Part shown: positions 1-5,953 of the stretch, piece after piece | How positions within the stretch are numbered: the stretch's first letter is position 1 | Layout: the number at the start of each line of letters is the position of its first letter | NCBI GenBank assembly: GCA_903889785.1 | Contig: CAISYT010000168.1 | Coordinates: 1-9,529, forward strand | Source of the DNA: an uncultured Caulobacterales bacterium | GTDB taxonomy: Bacteria; Pseudomonadota; Alphaproteobacteria; Caulobacterales; Caulobacteraceae | Direction of reading: 5' to 3' | DNA: 9,529 nt | The notes under the pieces: generated by a model | The model's input: only the letters and a program-made list of their open reading frames with translations | What the model was told of the DNA's origin: nothing | Databases searched by the model: none | Position numbers and translations under genes: made by a program

Positions 1-495
1 AAGAAGCTGTTCTTCAACCTGCGCAAGGCCAAGAGCCAGATTTCCGCCTTCCAGGATGGCGACCTGCGGCCCGAACAGGTGACCGAGATTGCGACCAAGC
101 TGGGTGTGCTCGACAGCGAAGTGATTTCAATGAACCGGCGCCTGTCTGGGCCCGACTCTTCGCTCAACGCTCCCGTGCGCGGTGATGGCGAGGCCGAGTG
201 GCAGGATTGGCTGGCCGACGACAATGCCGTCAGCCAGGAAACCGCCTTCGCCGAGAGCGAAGAAAAGGGTCAGCGCATGACCCTGCTGCAGGCGGCCATG
301 GGTGACCTGACAGACCGTGAACGCCACATCATTACCGAGCGGCGCCTGAAGGACGACCCGACCACACTTGAAACCCTGGCGTCAGAATATGGCGTCAGCC
401 GCGAACGGGTGCGCCAGATCGAGGTGCGGGCCTTCGAAAAGCTGAAAAAGGCCATGCAGGCCGCCGCGCTGCGAAACGGGATGGTTGCAGCTTAA
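1..495 (+). CDS. rpoH: RNA polymerase heat-shock sigma factor RpoH (sigma-32), 3' part
   Basis: The reading frame is open from the first base, so this is the last 164 codons of a protein of roughly 290-300 residues; the N-terminal part (region 1.2 and most of region 2) lies outside the window. The fragment opens with KKLFFNLRKAK, which matches the RpoH box (QRKLFFNLR in E. coli), a signature that separates sigma-32 from other group 3/4 sigmas. Residues about 100-150 form region 4: DLTDRERHIITERRL followed by the region 4.2 helix-turn-helix (TLETLASEYGVSRERVRQIE), which contacts the -35 element. RpoH directs core polymerase to chaperone and protease promoters on heat or misfolding stress. The gene ends in TAA and converges on mtaB. 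An internal GTG at 79 gives a shorter frame, but the upstream RpoH box shows it is not the start. Confidence 0.95.
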   Translation, partial: KKLFFNLRKAKSQISAFQDGDLRPEQVTEIATKLGVLDSEVISMNRRLSGPDSSLNAPVRGDGEAEWQDWLADDNAVSQETAFAESEEKGQRMTLLQAAMGDLTDRERHIITERRLKDDPTTLETLASEYGVSRERVRQIEVRAFEKLKKAMQAAALRNGMVAA

Positions 496-503
496 CCTTC
501 TGC

Positions 504-610
504 CATCATCCCGGCCGCAGCGAAGCGCAGAGCCGGGACCCAGACCTTGCGGTGCGCTGGCCCCTTAAGTCCCGGATCGGCGCGCTATGCGCTTGTCTGA
601 TATGACGGGG
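504..610. repeat. Degraded REP-like bipartite palindromic element in the rpoH/mtaB convergent gap
   Basis: Two hairpin modules lie head to head. The left has a 7-bp stem (TCCCGGC 509-515 with GCCGGGA 532-538) around the GC-rich loop CGCAGCGAAGCGCAGA. The right has TCCCGGAT at 570-577 followed by GCGC-TAT-GCGC at 582-592. The outer ends, CATCATCCCGG and CTGATATGACGGG, look like worn copies of the inverted pair ATCCCGG / CCGGGAT. Short intergenic repeats of this wording (CCCGG...GCAGCGAAGC...GCCGGGACCC) are familiar from alphaproteobacterial genomes; that is recall, not a search. It sits between the stop codons of two convergent genes, as REP elements usually do. No T-tract follows either stem, so it is a poor intrinsic terminator, though it could protect 3' ends. 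Confidence 0.6.
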
Positions 611-637
611 CGCTGAAATGGCAGTCAGCCCTGAGGG

Positions 638-1873
638 TCAGGCTGCTAAGGCCCGCTTTCCGTCTGATCCCGTCAGGGTCAGACGCACCACTTCACCGCA
701 CGCCAAACTGGCCGGAACCACCACCTCGGTGAAGTCGCCGGCGCGGCCGACACCGGCCTTCTCAACCAGCACGTCCGCTTGCGTCCCCACGCGCGACGTC
801 AGATGACGGGCCAGGGCCAAATCGCCCTCGGCGCGAAGGCGGGCGGCCCGCTCTTTTACGATGGCACCTGCAACCTGGGGCATTCGGGCGGCAGGCGTGT
901 TGGGACGTGGGCTGAAGGGGAAGGCGTGCACGTAGGCAATCCCGCCCTCGCGAACCAGGGCTAAGGTGTTCTCGAACGCCTGTTCGCTCTCGGTCGGGAA
1001 ACCGGCGATCAGGTCAGCTCCGAAGGCCACATCCGGACGCACGGCCCGCACGGCGGCAATAAGCTTCAGAGCGTCGGCACGCAGGTGGCGACGCTTCATG
1101 CGCTTGAGGATCATGTCGTCCCCTGCCTGAAGACTGAGGTGCAGGTGAGGCATCAACCGCGGCTCCTCCACCAGGCAGCGCATCAAGGTCTCATCAATCT
1201 CGGCCGCGTCGATTGAGGAAAGCCGCAGGCGTTGCAGTTCCGGAACCAATAACAGGATGCGCGCCACAAGATCACCCAGCACCGGCGCGCCGGGCAAGTC
1301 CGCGCCCCAACTGGTAATGTCTACGCCGGTCAGCACCACCTCGCGGCTGCCGGCCAAAGCCAGGCGGCGCACCTGCGTAACCACATCGGCGACCGGGACC
1401 GAGCGCGAATTGCCACGACCAAACGGGATAACGCAAAAGGTGCAGCGGTGATCACAGCCGTTCTGGACCGCCACAAAGGTGCGTGCCCGCTCTGTTGGAT
1501 CACGGGTGGCCGATGCCGTAGCGCCCCGCTCGGTCATGATGTCGGGAACCCGGACTCGCTCGCCGTGGGCGTGCAGGGCACCCGATCGCGCCTTGTCGGC
1601 GTTGCCCAGCACCAGATCCACCTCGGGCATGGCGGCGAAGGCGGCCGGATCAATCTGTGCTGCGCAGCCGGTGACGATCAGCCGGGCGTCCGGCCGTTCA
1701 CGCCGCATTTTGCGGATCGATTGGCGCGCCTGTCGCATAGCCTCTGCGGTGACCGCGCAGGTGTTGAATACGACAGCGCCTGTGACGCCGTCAGCCACTG
1801 CCTGGGCGCGGATTTCCTCGGATTCGGCCAGGTTGAGCCTGCAGCCGAAGGTGATGACTTCTGTGCCGCTCAC
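638..1873 (-). CDS. mtaB: tRNA (N6-threonylcarbamoyladenosine(37)-C2)-methylthiotransferase MtaB
   Basis: This radical-SAM methylthiotransferase converts t6A37 to ms2t6A37 in tRNAs that read ANN codons, using two [4Fe-4S] clusters and SAM. The 411 residues show the full family architecture. The N-terminal UPF0004 domain carries the three cluster-binding cysteines C11 (TFGCRLN), C39 (FNTCAVT) and C70 (VTGCAAQ). The radical-SAM core carries CDHRCTFC (C140, C144, C147). A TRAM-like RNA-binding tail follows from about residue 350. The short TFGCRLN entry motif and overall length favour MtaB over MiaB or RimO. The start is GTG at 1873-1871, which overlaps the dapF stop codon as GTGA; an ATG at 1878-1876 is out of frame. 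Expression is therefore probably coupled to dapF translation. No missing motif is seen. Confidence 0.93.
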   Translation of the reverse strand: MSGTEVITFGCRLNLAESEEIRAQAVADGVTGAVVFNTCAVTAEAMRQARQSIRKMRRERPDARLIVTGCAAQIDPAAFAAMPEVDLVLGNADKARSGALHAHGERVRVPDIMTERGATASATRDPTERARTFVAVQNGCDHRCTFCVIPFGRGNSRSVPVADVVTQVRRLALAGSREVVLTGVDITSWGADLPGAPVLGDLVARILLLVPELQRLRLSSIDAAEIDETLMRCLVEEPRLMPHLHLSLQAGDDMILKRMKRRHLRADALKLIAAVRAVRPDVAFGADLIAGFPTESEQAFENTLALVREGGIAYVHAFPFSPRPNTPAARMPQVAGAIVKERAARLRAEGDLALARHLTSRVGTQADVLVEKAGVGRAGDFTEVVVPASLACGEVVRLTLTGSDGKRALAA

Positions 1874-2694
1874 GGCATGGTCCCCGAAAATTCGACCGCC
1901 ACGGGCCCCGTCATGATCACATGGTTGTCGTCGCGCCAGTCGATCTCAAGTTCGCCGCCGTCGAGGGTCATCATCGCCTTGCGCCCGGTCAGACCGCGCC
2001 GCGCCGCTGCGACCAGGGCCGCGCAGGCACCTGTGCCGCATGCCTTGGTCAGACCTGCGCCACGTTCCCACACCCGAAGGCGGATGCGATCAGTCGCTAA
2101 GATGTGTGCGAAACCGACGTTCACGGCCTGCGGGAAAAGCGGATGGTGCTCGATCAGCGAGCCATCGCCAGTGACTTCAGCGTCGGTCGGCTCGTGGTCG
2201 ACGAAGAACACCACATGCGGATTTCCCATCGAGACCGCTCCCGGTGTATGCAGCCGAGGATGGTCGATAGGGCCGATCTGCAGCTCGATATTCCGGGTGT
2301 CCATATCCTCGGACAGTGGAATTTCGTTCCACTTTAGCCCGGGTTCACCCATGTCGACCGCGACGCGGTTCTCGCCGGCACTGGCGGCCATCAAGACGCG
2401 CTCGGCTGTGTGAAAAACTGCCTCGCCTTTGCCGCTGGCCTGCATCAGCAGCCAGCCGACGCAGCGGCTGCCGTTGCCACAGGCCCCGACCTGCTCACCA
2501 TCATTATTCCAGAACCGCACCAGCGGCGATTGGCCACCGTCATTCGAAATGGCGATCAGTTGGTCGAAGCCGACGCCGCCATCACGGCTTCCCCAGGCCC
2601 GCACCTGCTCTGTGGTGGGCTGAAAATCGTGGACACCCTGGACCACGACAAAGTCGTTACCCAGCCCGTTCATCTTGAGAAACCCAAGGCTCAT
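1870..2694 (-). CDS. dapF: Diaminopimelate epimerase DapF
   Basis: DapF is the cytoplasmic, cofactor-independent epimerase that turns LL-diaminopimelate into meso-diaminopimelate, the precursor of lysine and the third residue of the peptidoglycan stem peptide. The protein is 274 residues, normal for the family. It opens with the typical FLKMNGLGNDFVVV. The two catalytic cysteines are C72 in ACGNGSRC and C219 in KACGTGACA, corresponding to Cys73 and Cys217 of the Haemophilus enzyme. The conserved MGNPH (156-160) and RVWERGAG (207-214) blocks are present. The start is ATG at 2694-2692, preceded by AGGA with 7 bases spacing; M8 is also ATG but has poorer placement. The stop overlaps the mtaB GTG by 4 bases. 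The gene lies 82 bases downstream of oxyR on the same strand, so read-through from oxyR is possible, but a separate promoter is likely. Confidence 0.96.
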   Translation of the reverse strand: MSLGFLKMNGLGNDFVVVQGVHDFQPTTEQVRAWGSRDGGVGFDQLIAISNDGGQSPLVRFWNNDGEQVGACGNGSRCVGWLLMQASGKGEAVFHTAERVLMAASAGENRVAVDMGEPGLKWNEIPLSEDMDTRNIELQIGPIDHPRLHTPGAVSMGNPHVVFFVDHEPTDAEVTGDGSLIEHHPLFPQAVNVGFAHILATDRIRLRVWERGAGLTKACGTGACAALVAAARRGLTGRKAMMTLDGGELEIDWRDDNHVIMTGPVAVEFSGTMP

Positions 2695-2717
2695 GGGTGC
2701 GATCCTATAGGGATGTT

Positions 2718-2733
2718 GTCGCCTTTAGGCGAC
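2718..2733. promoter_or_regulatory. Perfect 7-2-7 palindrome upstream of dapF
   Basis: GTCGCCTTTAGGCGAC has two perfect 7-base arms around TT. It lies 23 bases upstream of the dapF start and 43 bases downstream of the oxyR stop. It could be a hairpin at the end of the oxyR transcript, a stem in the dapF leader, or a dimeric operator. There is no T-run on either side, so an intrinsic terminator is unlikely. The structure is certain; the function is a guess. Confidence 0.45.
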
Positions 2734-2776
2734 TCCGTCTGCCGCCGAGTGCGGTCAAACGGGCGAACACCAGGCG

Positions 2777-3682
2777 CTAAACGCCCCGCAAGGTCTCCGC
2801 CAGCAGGCGGCCCTCTGTCGCGCGGCTGGAACGGCTGCGCCAGATCACCACGATCTCGCGGCTTGGGTTATCGGCGGCCAGATGACGCACCGAGACATGC
2901 GCTCGCTCGGCCAGACCGGCCTCAACAGCCATGGCGGGCACTAAGGAGACGCCCAGGCCCGATCCCACCATCTGCATCAGGGTAGGCAGTGAGGTGGCTT
3001 CAAAGGCCTCATTCTCGCCGACCCGCGGCGGGGGCTTGAGTCCACACGCGGCCAGGGCGTGATCCCGCAGACAGTGGCCGTCTTCCAGAAGGATCAGGCC
3101 GTCGTCCTCAAGCGCTTCCGGCGTGACGCGATCATGGGTCAGTAGGCGGTGATTGGCCGGGAAGGCGGCTAGAAGTTCGTCGTCTTCCACATGGGCGTAT
3201 TCCAGACCGGTCAGGTCGTAGGGCAGGGCGATCAGGGCCGCATCCAGGGTGCCGGCCTTCAACCCCGCCACCAGCTTGGCCGTGATATCCTCGCGCAGAT
3301 AAAGCCGTAGCTTAGGGAATTTCGCCTGCAACGTTGGCAAGGCGCGCGGCAGAAGGAACGGGGCAATGGTCGGAATCACGCCCAGCCGGAAGCGCCCTGA
3401 AAGGGGGTGGCCTGCGCCCTGGGCGGCCTGCACCAGGTCTTCCGCCTTTGCCAGGATTTCGGACGCACGCGCCGCCGCCTCGTGCCCGGCGGCGGTCAGG
3501 ATCACACCCGATCGCGCTCGGTCAACGACCGGGGTGCCAATGATTTTTTCCAGCTCAGCGATACCCGCTGAAAGGGTGGGCTGAGTCACGTGGGCCGCCT
3601 CGGCAGCGCGGCTGAAGCTGCCCTGTTCGACCAGGAGCTTGAGGTATTGCAGTTGGCGCAGGGTTGGAAGCATGGCCCTCAT
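2777..3682 (-). CDS. oxyR: Peroxide-sensing LysR-family regulator OxyR
   Basis: This is a 301-residue LysR-type regulator with an N-terminal winged helix-turn-helix (about residues 5-65, LPTLRQLQYLKLLVEQGSF then AHVTQPTLSAGIAELE) and a C-terminal periplasmic-binding-like sensor domain. It can be named OxyR because C204 (EDGHCLRDHA) and C213 (LAACGL) match E. coli Cys199 and Cys208 in motif and in nine-residue spacing; these form the disulfide that activates the factor on H2O2. It is divergent from ahpC, the typical target. The ATG at 3682-3680 has GAGG 8 bases upstream. A second ATG at 3673-3671 (M4) gives the more usual N-terminus MLPTLRQL but has its GAGG only 3 bases away. The ATAG-N7-CTAT box directly abuts the first start codon, which suggests autoregulation. 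Confidence 0.93.
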   Translation of the reverse strand: MRAMLPTLRQLQYLKLLVEQGSFSRAAEAAHVTQPTLSAGIAELEKIIGTPVVDRARSGVILTAAGHEAAARASEILAKAEDLVQAAQGAGHPLSGRFRLGVIPTIAPFLLPRALPTLQAKFPKLRLYLREDITAKLVAGLKAGTLDAALIALPYDLTGLEYAHVEDDELLAAFPANHRLLTHDRVTPEALEDDGLILLEDGHCLRDHALAACGLKPPPRVGENEAFEATSLPTLMQMVGSGLGVSLVPAMAVEAGLAERAHVSVRHLAADNPSREIVVIWRSRSSRATEGRLLAETLRGV

Positions 3683-3697
3683 ATAGGCTGCCTCTAT
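3683..3697. promoter_or_regulatory. Candidate OxyR box (ATAG-N7-CTAT) next to the oxyR start
   Basis: ATAGGCTGCCTCTAT is a perfect match to the four-base arms of the OxyR/LysR consensus ATAG-N7-CTAT. The full OxyR site has a second such 15-mer 7 bases further on; at that place (3705-3719) only the right arm is partly kept (CGAT). A better second candidate, CAAT-N7-CTAT, lies at 3712-3726. The box overlaps the oxyR ribosome-binding site, so bound OxyR would block its own gene while contacting the ahpC side. The motif is seen; binding is inferred. Confidence 0.55.
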
Positions 3698-3698
3698 G

Positions 3699-3734
3699 CC
3701 ATTTCAAAAAACAATCGATTGGCTATTGAAATGG
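3699..3734. promoter_or_regulatory. 9-bp inverted repeat in the oxyR/ahpC control region
   Basis: CCATTTCAA (3699-3707) and TTGAAATGG (3726-3734) are a perfect inverted repeat separated by 18 bases. That spacer contains the 10-base palindrome CAATCGATTG (3712-3721). Together with the adjoining ATAG-N7-CTAT box this makes nearly the whole AT-rich core of the divergent promoter symmetric. A weak ahpC promoter could start with TTGGCT (3719-3724) and TAACAG (3743-3748) 18 bases later; the -10 match is poor, as is common for activator-dependent promoters. I infer the region is the operator for ahpC and oxyR. Confidence 0.5.
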
Positions 3735-3759
3735 ACCCGGCCTAACAGTCTCTCACACC

Positions 3760-3778
3760 GGCCCTGAGCCTAAGGGCC
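3760..3778 (+). promoter_or_regulatory. Small hairpin in the ahpC leader
   Basis: GGCCCT (3760-3765) pairs with AGGGCC (3773-3778) across a 7-base loop. It ends 14 bases before the ahpC Shine-Dalgarno AGGAG (3793-3797), so it does not occlude the ribosome site. It may stabilise the 5' end of the mRNA. The structure is short and could be chance. Confidence 0.3.
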
Positions 3779-3803
3779 TGCCCCAAATCGATAGGAGACT
3801 TAC

Positions 3804-4364
3804 ATGCTCGGCGTTGGCGAAACCTTCCCCGATTTCAAGATCACCGGCGTGAAGCCGGGCTTCAACAAGCACGAGGAAAACGGCGTTAGCGCTTTCGAAA
3901 CCCTCACCCAAGTGTCCTTCCCCGGCAAATGGAAGGTAGTCTTCTTCTACCCGAAAGACTTCACCTTCGTCTGCCCGACCGAGATTGCCGAATTCGCGCG
4001 CCTCAATAAGGATTTCGCCGACCGCGACACTGTGGTGCTGGGCGGCTCTACCGACAACGAGCACTCAAAGCTCGGCTGGCGCCGCGAGCATCCGGACCTC
4101 GACAAACTGCCGATCTGGCAGTTCGCTGACAATTCCGGAAAGCTGGCCCGCGCCCTGGGCGTGCTGAATGAAGATGAGGGCGTCGCCCTGCGTGCCACCT
4201 TCGTGGTCGACCCGCATAATGTCGTGCAGCACGTCTATGTGACCAACCTCAACGTGGGCCGCGCGCCCGCCGACACCCTGCGTGTGGTCGATGCGTTGCA
4301 AACGGACGAACTCTGCGCATGCAACCGTCAGGCCGGAGGCGACGTTCTTAAACCTGCAGCGTAA
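3804..4364 (+). CDS. ahpC: Peroxiredoxin AhpC, AhpD-linked type
   Basis: This 186-residue 2-Cys peroxiredoxin reduces H2O2, organic hydroperoxides and probably peroxynitrite in the cytoplasm. The peroxidatic cysteine is C57 in DFTFVCPTE, and the thioredoxin-like fold is complete (FFYPKDF, ADNSGKLARALGV, RATFVVDP). Near the C-terminus it has ELCACNRQAGG, with two cysteines, C171 and C173. That C-A-C arrangement is the one in mycobacterial AhpC (Cys174 and Cys176), which is recycled by AhpD, rather than the single resolving cysteine of enterobacterial AhpC, recycled by AhpF. The neighbouring ahpD and the absence of ahpF here agree. The start has a good AGGAG 6 bases upstream. Divergent oxyR and the boxes between them suggest induction by peroxide. 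Confidence 0.95.
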   Translation: MLGVGETFPDFKITGVKPGFNKHEENGVSAFETLTQVSFPGKWKVVFFYPKDFTFVCPTEIAEFARLNKDFADRDTVVLGGSTDNEHSKLGWRREHPDLDKLPIWQFADNSGKLARALGVLNEDEGVALRATFVVDPHNVVQHVYVTNLNVGRAPADTLRVVDALQTDELCACNRQAGGDVLKPAA

Positions 4365-4370
4365 GGCCAT

Positions 4371-4461
4371 CCGGGTTCAGTCTAGCTGATCTGAACCGGC
4401 TGAACGCCGCTGCGCTGGAAGGCGTGGCCTGACCCTCCCCCGAGCGGTCACGCCTTCCAGC
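4371..4461 (+). terminator. Two stem-loops between ahpC and ahpD (possible attenuator or processing site)
   Basis: The first stem pairs GGTTCAG (4374-4380) with CTGAACC (4391-4397) across a 10-base loop. The second is long: GCTGGAAGGCGTG (4414-4426) pairs perfectly with CACGCCTTCCAGC (4449-4461), and the stem extends to 16 bp with one G-U pair, leaving a 16-base loop. The bases after it (CACTCTTTC) hold only a weak T-rich run. The hairpin ends 15 bases before the ahpD Shine-Dalgarno GGAG (4477-4480). Likely roles are partial termination or 3'-end protection that leaves ahpC mRNA in excess over ahpD mRNA; a full terminator would require a separate ahpD promoter, and none is evident. Confidence 0.55.
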
Positions 4462-4486
4462 CACTCTTTCAAATCTGGAGACTGCC

Positions 4487-5020
4487 ATGTCCCTCGACGC
4501 CCTGCGCGAGCGCCTGCCTGCCTATGCCAAGGACCTGAGCCTGAACCTGTCATCCCTGGCGTCTGAAACCCTACTCAGCGACGCCCAGAAGTGGGGCACC
4601 TTCGTGGCCAGCGCCCACGCTGTCGGCCAGGGCGATGTGGTCAGGGCCGTTGAGGCCAGCGCCGTCGCTGCCGGATTTTCTGCCGAGGGCATGGCGTCCG
4701 CCAAGGCCGCCGCGGCCATGATGGGCATGAACAATATCTACTACCGGTCGCTACACATCATGCACAACCAGGAGTACCGCACCCTGCCGGCGCGGCTGCG
4801 GATGAACATTCTGGCAAGCCCCGGTGCGCCGAAGACGGAGTTCGAACTGTGGTGCCTCGCGGTGTCGGCCGTGAATGGCTGCGGTGCCTGCCTCGACAGT
4901 CACGAGGCCGAATTGCGCCAGCACGGGGTGACCAATGTGCAAGTCCAGGCGGCGCTACGTATTGCCGCTGTGGTTCATGCCGTCAGCGCCGTCATGCGGG
5001 GTGAGACGGCCGCTCAATAG
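4487..5020 (+). CDS. ahpD: Alkyl hydroperoxide reductase AhpD (carboxymuconolactone decarboxylase family)
   Basis: AhpD is the small thiol oxidoreductase that returns electrons to AhpC; in mycobacteria it is itself reduced through dihydrolipoamide from the pyruvate dehydrogenase complex. The protein is 177 residues, the usual length. The active-site CXXC is C132-G-A-C135 in VNGCGACLDSHE, with E120 upstream and H139 downstream. These correspond to Cys130, Cys133, Glu118 and His137 of the M. tuberculosis enzyme, whose relay also includes His132; here that position is A134, so one relay residue is missing. The start has GGAG 6 bases upstream. It follows ahpC on the same strand after a 122-base gap that holds two hairpins. 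A divergent member of the wider AhpD-like family is possible, but the linkage to ahpC makes AhpD the best name. Confidence 0.94.
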   Translation: MSLDALRERLPAYAKDLSLNLSSLASETLLSDAQKWGTFVASAHAVGQGDVVRAVEASAVAAGFSAEGMASAKAAAAMMGMNNIYYRSLHIMHNQEYRTLPARLRMNILASPGAPKTEFELWCLAVSAVNGCGACLDSHEAELRQHGVTNVQVQAALRIAAVVHAVSAVMRGETAAQ

Positions 5021-5021
5021 A

Positions 5022-5050
5022 CATCCGCTCACCTCCTGAAAGGGCGGATG
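5022..5050. terminator. Hairpin in the ahpD/murI convergent gap
   Basis: CATCCGC (5022-5028) pairs with GCGGATG (5044-5050); inside, CCT (5035-5037) pairs with AGG (5041-5043), leaving a 6-base bulge. The stem fills most of the 36 bases between the two stop codons, so it can form in both transcripts. No clear T-tract follows on either strand, so it may act mainly as a 3'-end stabiliser or a weak bidirectional terminator. Confidence 0.4.
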
Positions 5051-5056
5051 CGCGGA

Positions 5057-5905
5057 TCATTGCGCGGGCTCAAACGACAAAGGCGCTCCCCAGAAGGCCT
5101 GCACCATGGCATTCTGAGGTCCAGGCTCGCCCGTGGTCCAGAACCGGCGACTTCCAGAATTGCCGATGTTGAACTCCGAATGGCGCGCCAAATAGCCTGT
5201 CAGTGCCTCAGCCGTCGCGGCGGGCTGATGGATCAAAGGCGTGCCCGGTGGCAGGGCATCACGGAACAGGCCGGCAATGATCTCATAATGGGTACAGCCC
5301 AAGATCGCCCGGTCCGGCGCACGGCCGATACGCGCGATCATCTCGGCCACATACCCCTGCACAGCCACGGCAAGATCCGCCAGAGAGGTCCCACCCTCGA
5401 TCATGGGCACAAGGTCGGGGCAAGGCTGACCGCAGACGGTGATATCAGGGCGCCGCTTGGCGATCTCGATCTCATAGACCCGACTTTGCACCGTCCCTCG
5501 CGTGGCAAAGACGCCCAGAACATCGGGCCTGGCTTGCGCCGCAGGATCGGCGTGCTGGGTCCAGCCCATGCCCGTGGCAGCCTCGATGGTTGGGACGATA
5601 ATGCCCAGGATGTTGACGGGCCGGCCGATCGCCCTGGCATAGTCTTGCAACCAAGTCTGTTGCTGCCGGCGCTGGGCGATGGCGGAGGCGGTGTTGCAGG
5701 CCTGGACCACCAGGTCAGCACCGGCCGAGAACAGTCGCGTGACGGCGGCGCGGGTCAGGTCGACAACCTCCTCGCCGGGGCGGCCGCCATAGGGGGCGTG
5801 GGCCTGGTCGGCTAGGTAAAGGAATTCGGCCTGCGGCAGGCGACGCACCAGGGCGCGCGCCACGCTGAGACCCCCGACACCGGAATCGAACAGGCCTATC
5901 GACAT
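5057..5905 (-). CDS. murI: Glutamate racemase MurI
   Basis: MurI is the cofactor-independent cytoplasmic racemase that makes D-glutamate for the second position of the peptidoglycan stem peptide. The 282 residues are a normal length. Family motifs are intact: IGLFDSGVGGLSV at the N-terminus with D7 and S8, PYG at 39-41, first catalytic cysteine C70 in VVQACNTAS, and second catalytic cysteine C204 in ILGCTHYE with the partner H206. The start ATG at 5905-5903 has no convincing Shine-Dalgarno upstream. Only 48 bases separate it from the start of the divergent TraB/GumN-family gene, so both promoters must be compact or overlap the neighbouring coding sequence. The gene converges on ahpD. It complements dapF in supplying cell-wall precursors but lies in a different transcription unit. 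Confidence 0.95.
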   Translation of the reverse strand: MSIGLFDSGVGGLSVARALVRRLPQAEFLYLADQAHAPYGGRPGEEVVDLTRAAVTRLFSAGADLVVQACNTASAIAQRRQQQTWLQDYARAIGRPVNILGIIVPTIEAATGMGWTQHADPAAQARPDVLGVFATRGTVQSRVYEIEIAKRRPDITVCGQPCPDLVPMIEGGTSLADLAVAVQGYVAEMIARIGRAPDRAILGCTHYEIIAGLFRDALPPGTPLIHQPAATAEALTGYLARHSEFNIGNSGSRRFWTTGEPGPQNAMVQAFWGAPLSFEPAQ

Positions 5906-5953
5906 GGATAGAGTTTAGCCCTGAGCGGTTGCGGTGGTCTATAGAGCGCTGAA
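5906..5953. promoter_or_regulatory. Compact divergent promoter region murI / TraB-GumN gene
   Basis: Forty-eight bases lie between two start codons facing away from each other. At 5938-5945 is the palindrome TCTATAGA, which reads as a possible -10 (TATAGA) on the minus strand toward murI. No matching -35 is clear to me. The plus-strand gene has only GAG (5944-5946), 7 bases before its ATG, as a ribosome site. Divergent promoters are implied by layout rather than shown by motif. Confidence 0.3.

Noticed and set aside
79..495. Separate short sigma-like protein beginning at GTG 79
   Set aside because: The frame is open upstream to base 1 and encodes the RpoH box there, so this is simply the tail of rpoH.
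618..806. Small 62-codon frame on the plus strand after rpoH
   Set aside because: It overlaps the 3' end of mtaB in antisense, has no clear ribosome site and no recognisable product.
1448..2413. 321-codon open frame on the plus strand
   Set aside because: It lies antisense across mtaB and dapF, whose catalytic motifs are intact. The translation shows no recognisable domain, and long antisense frames are expected in GC-rich coding DNA.
2753..2758. TTGACC on the minus strand as the -35 of a dapF promoter
   Set aside because: A good -35 match, but I could not find a credible -10 at a normal distance on that strand.
5048..5815. 255-codon open frame on the plus strand
   Set aside because: It is almost wholly antisense to murI, which carries all racemase motifs; its Arg/Gly/Asp-rich translation looks like a frame shadow.
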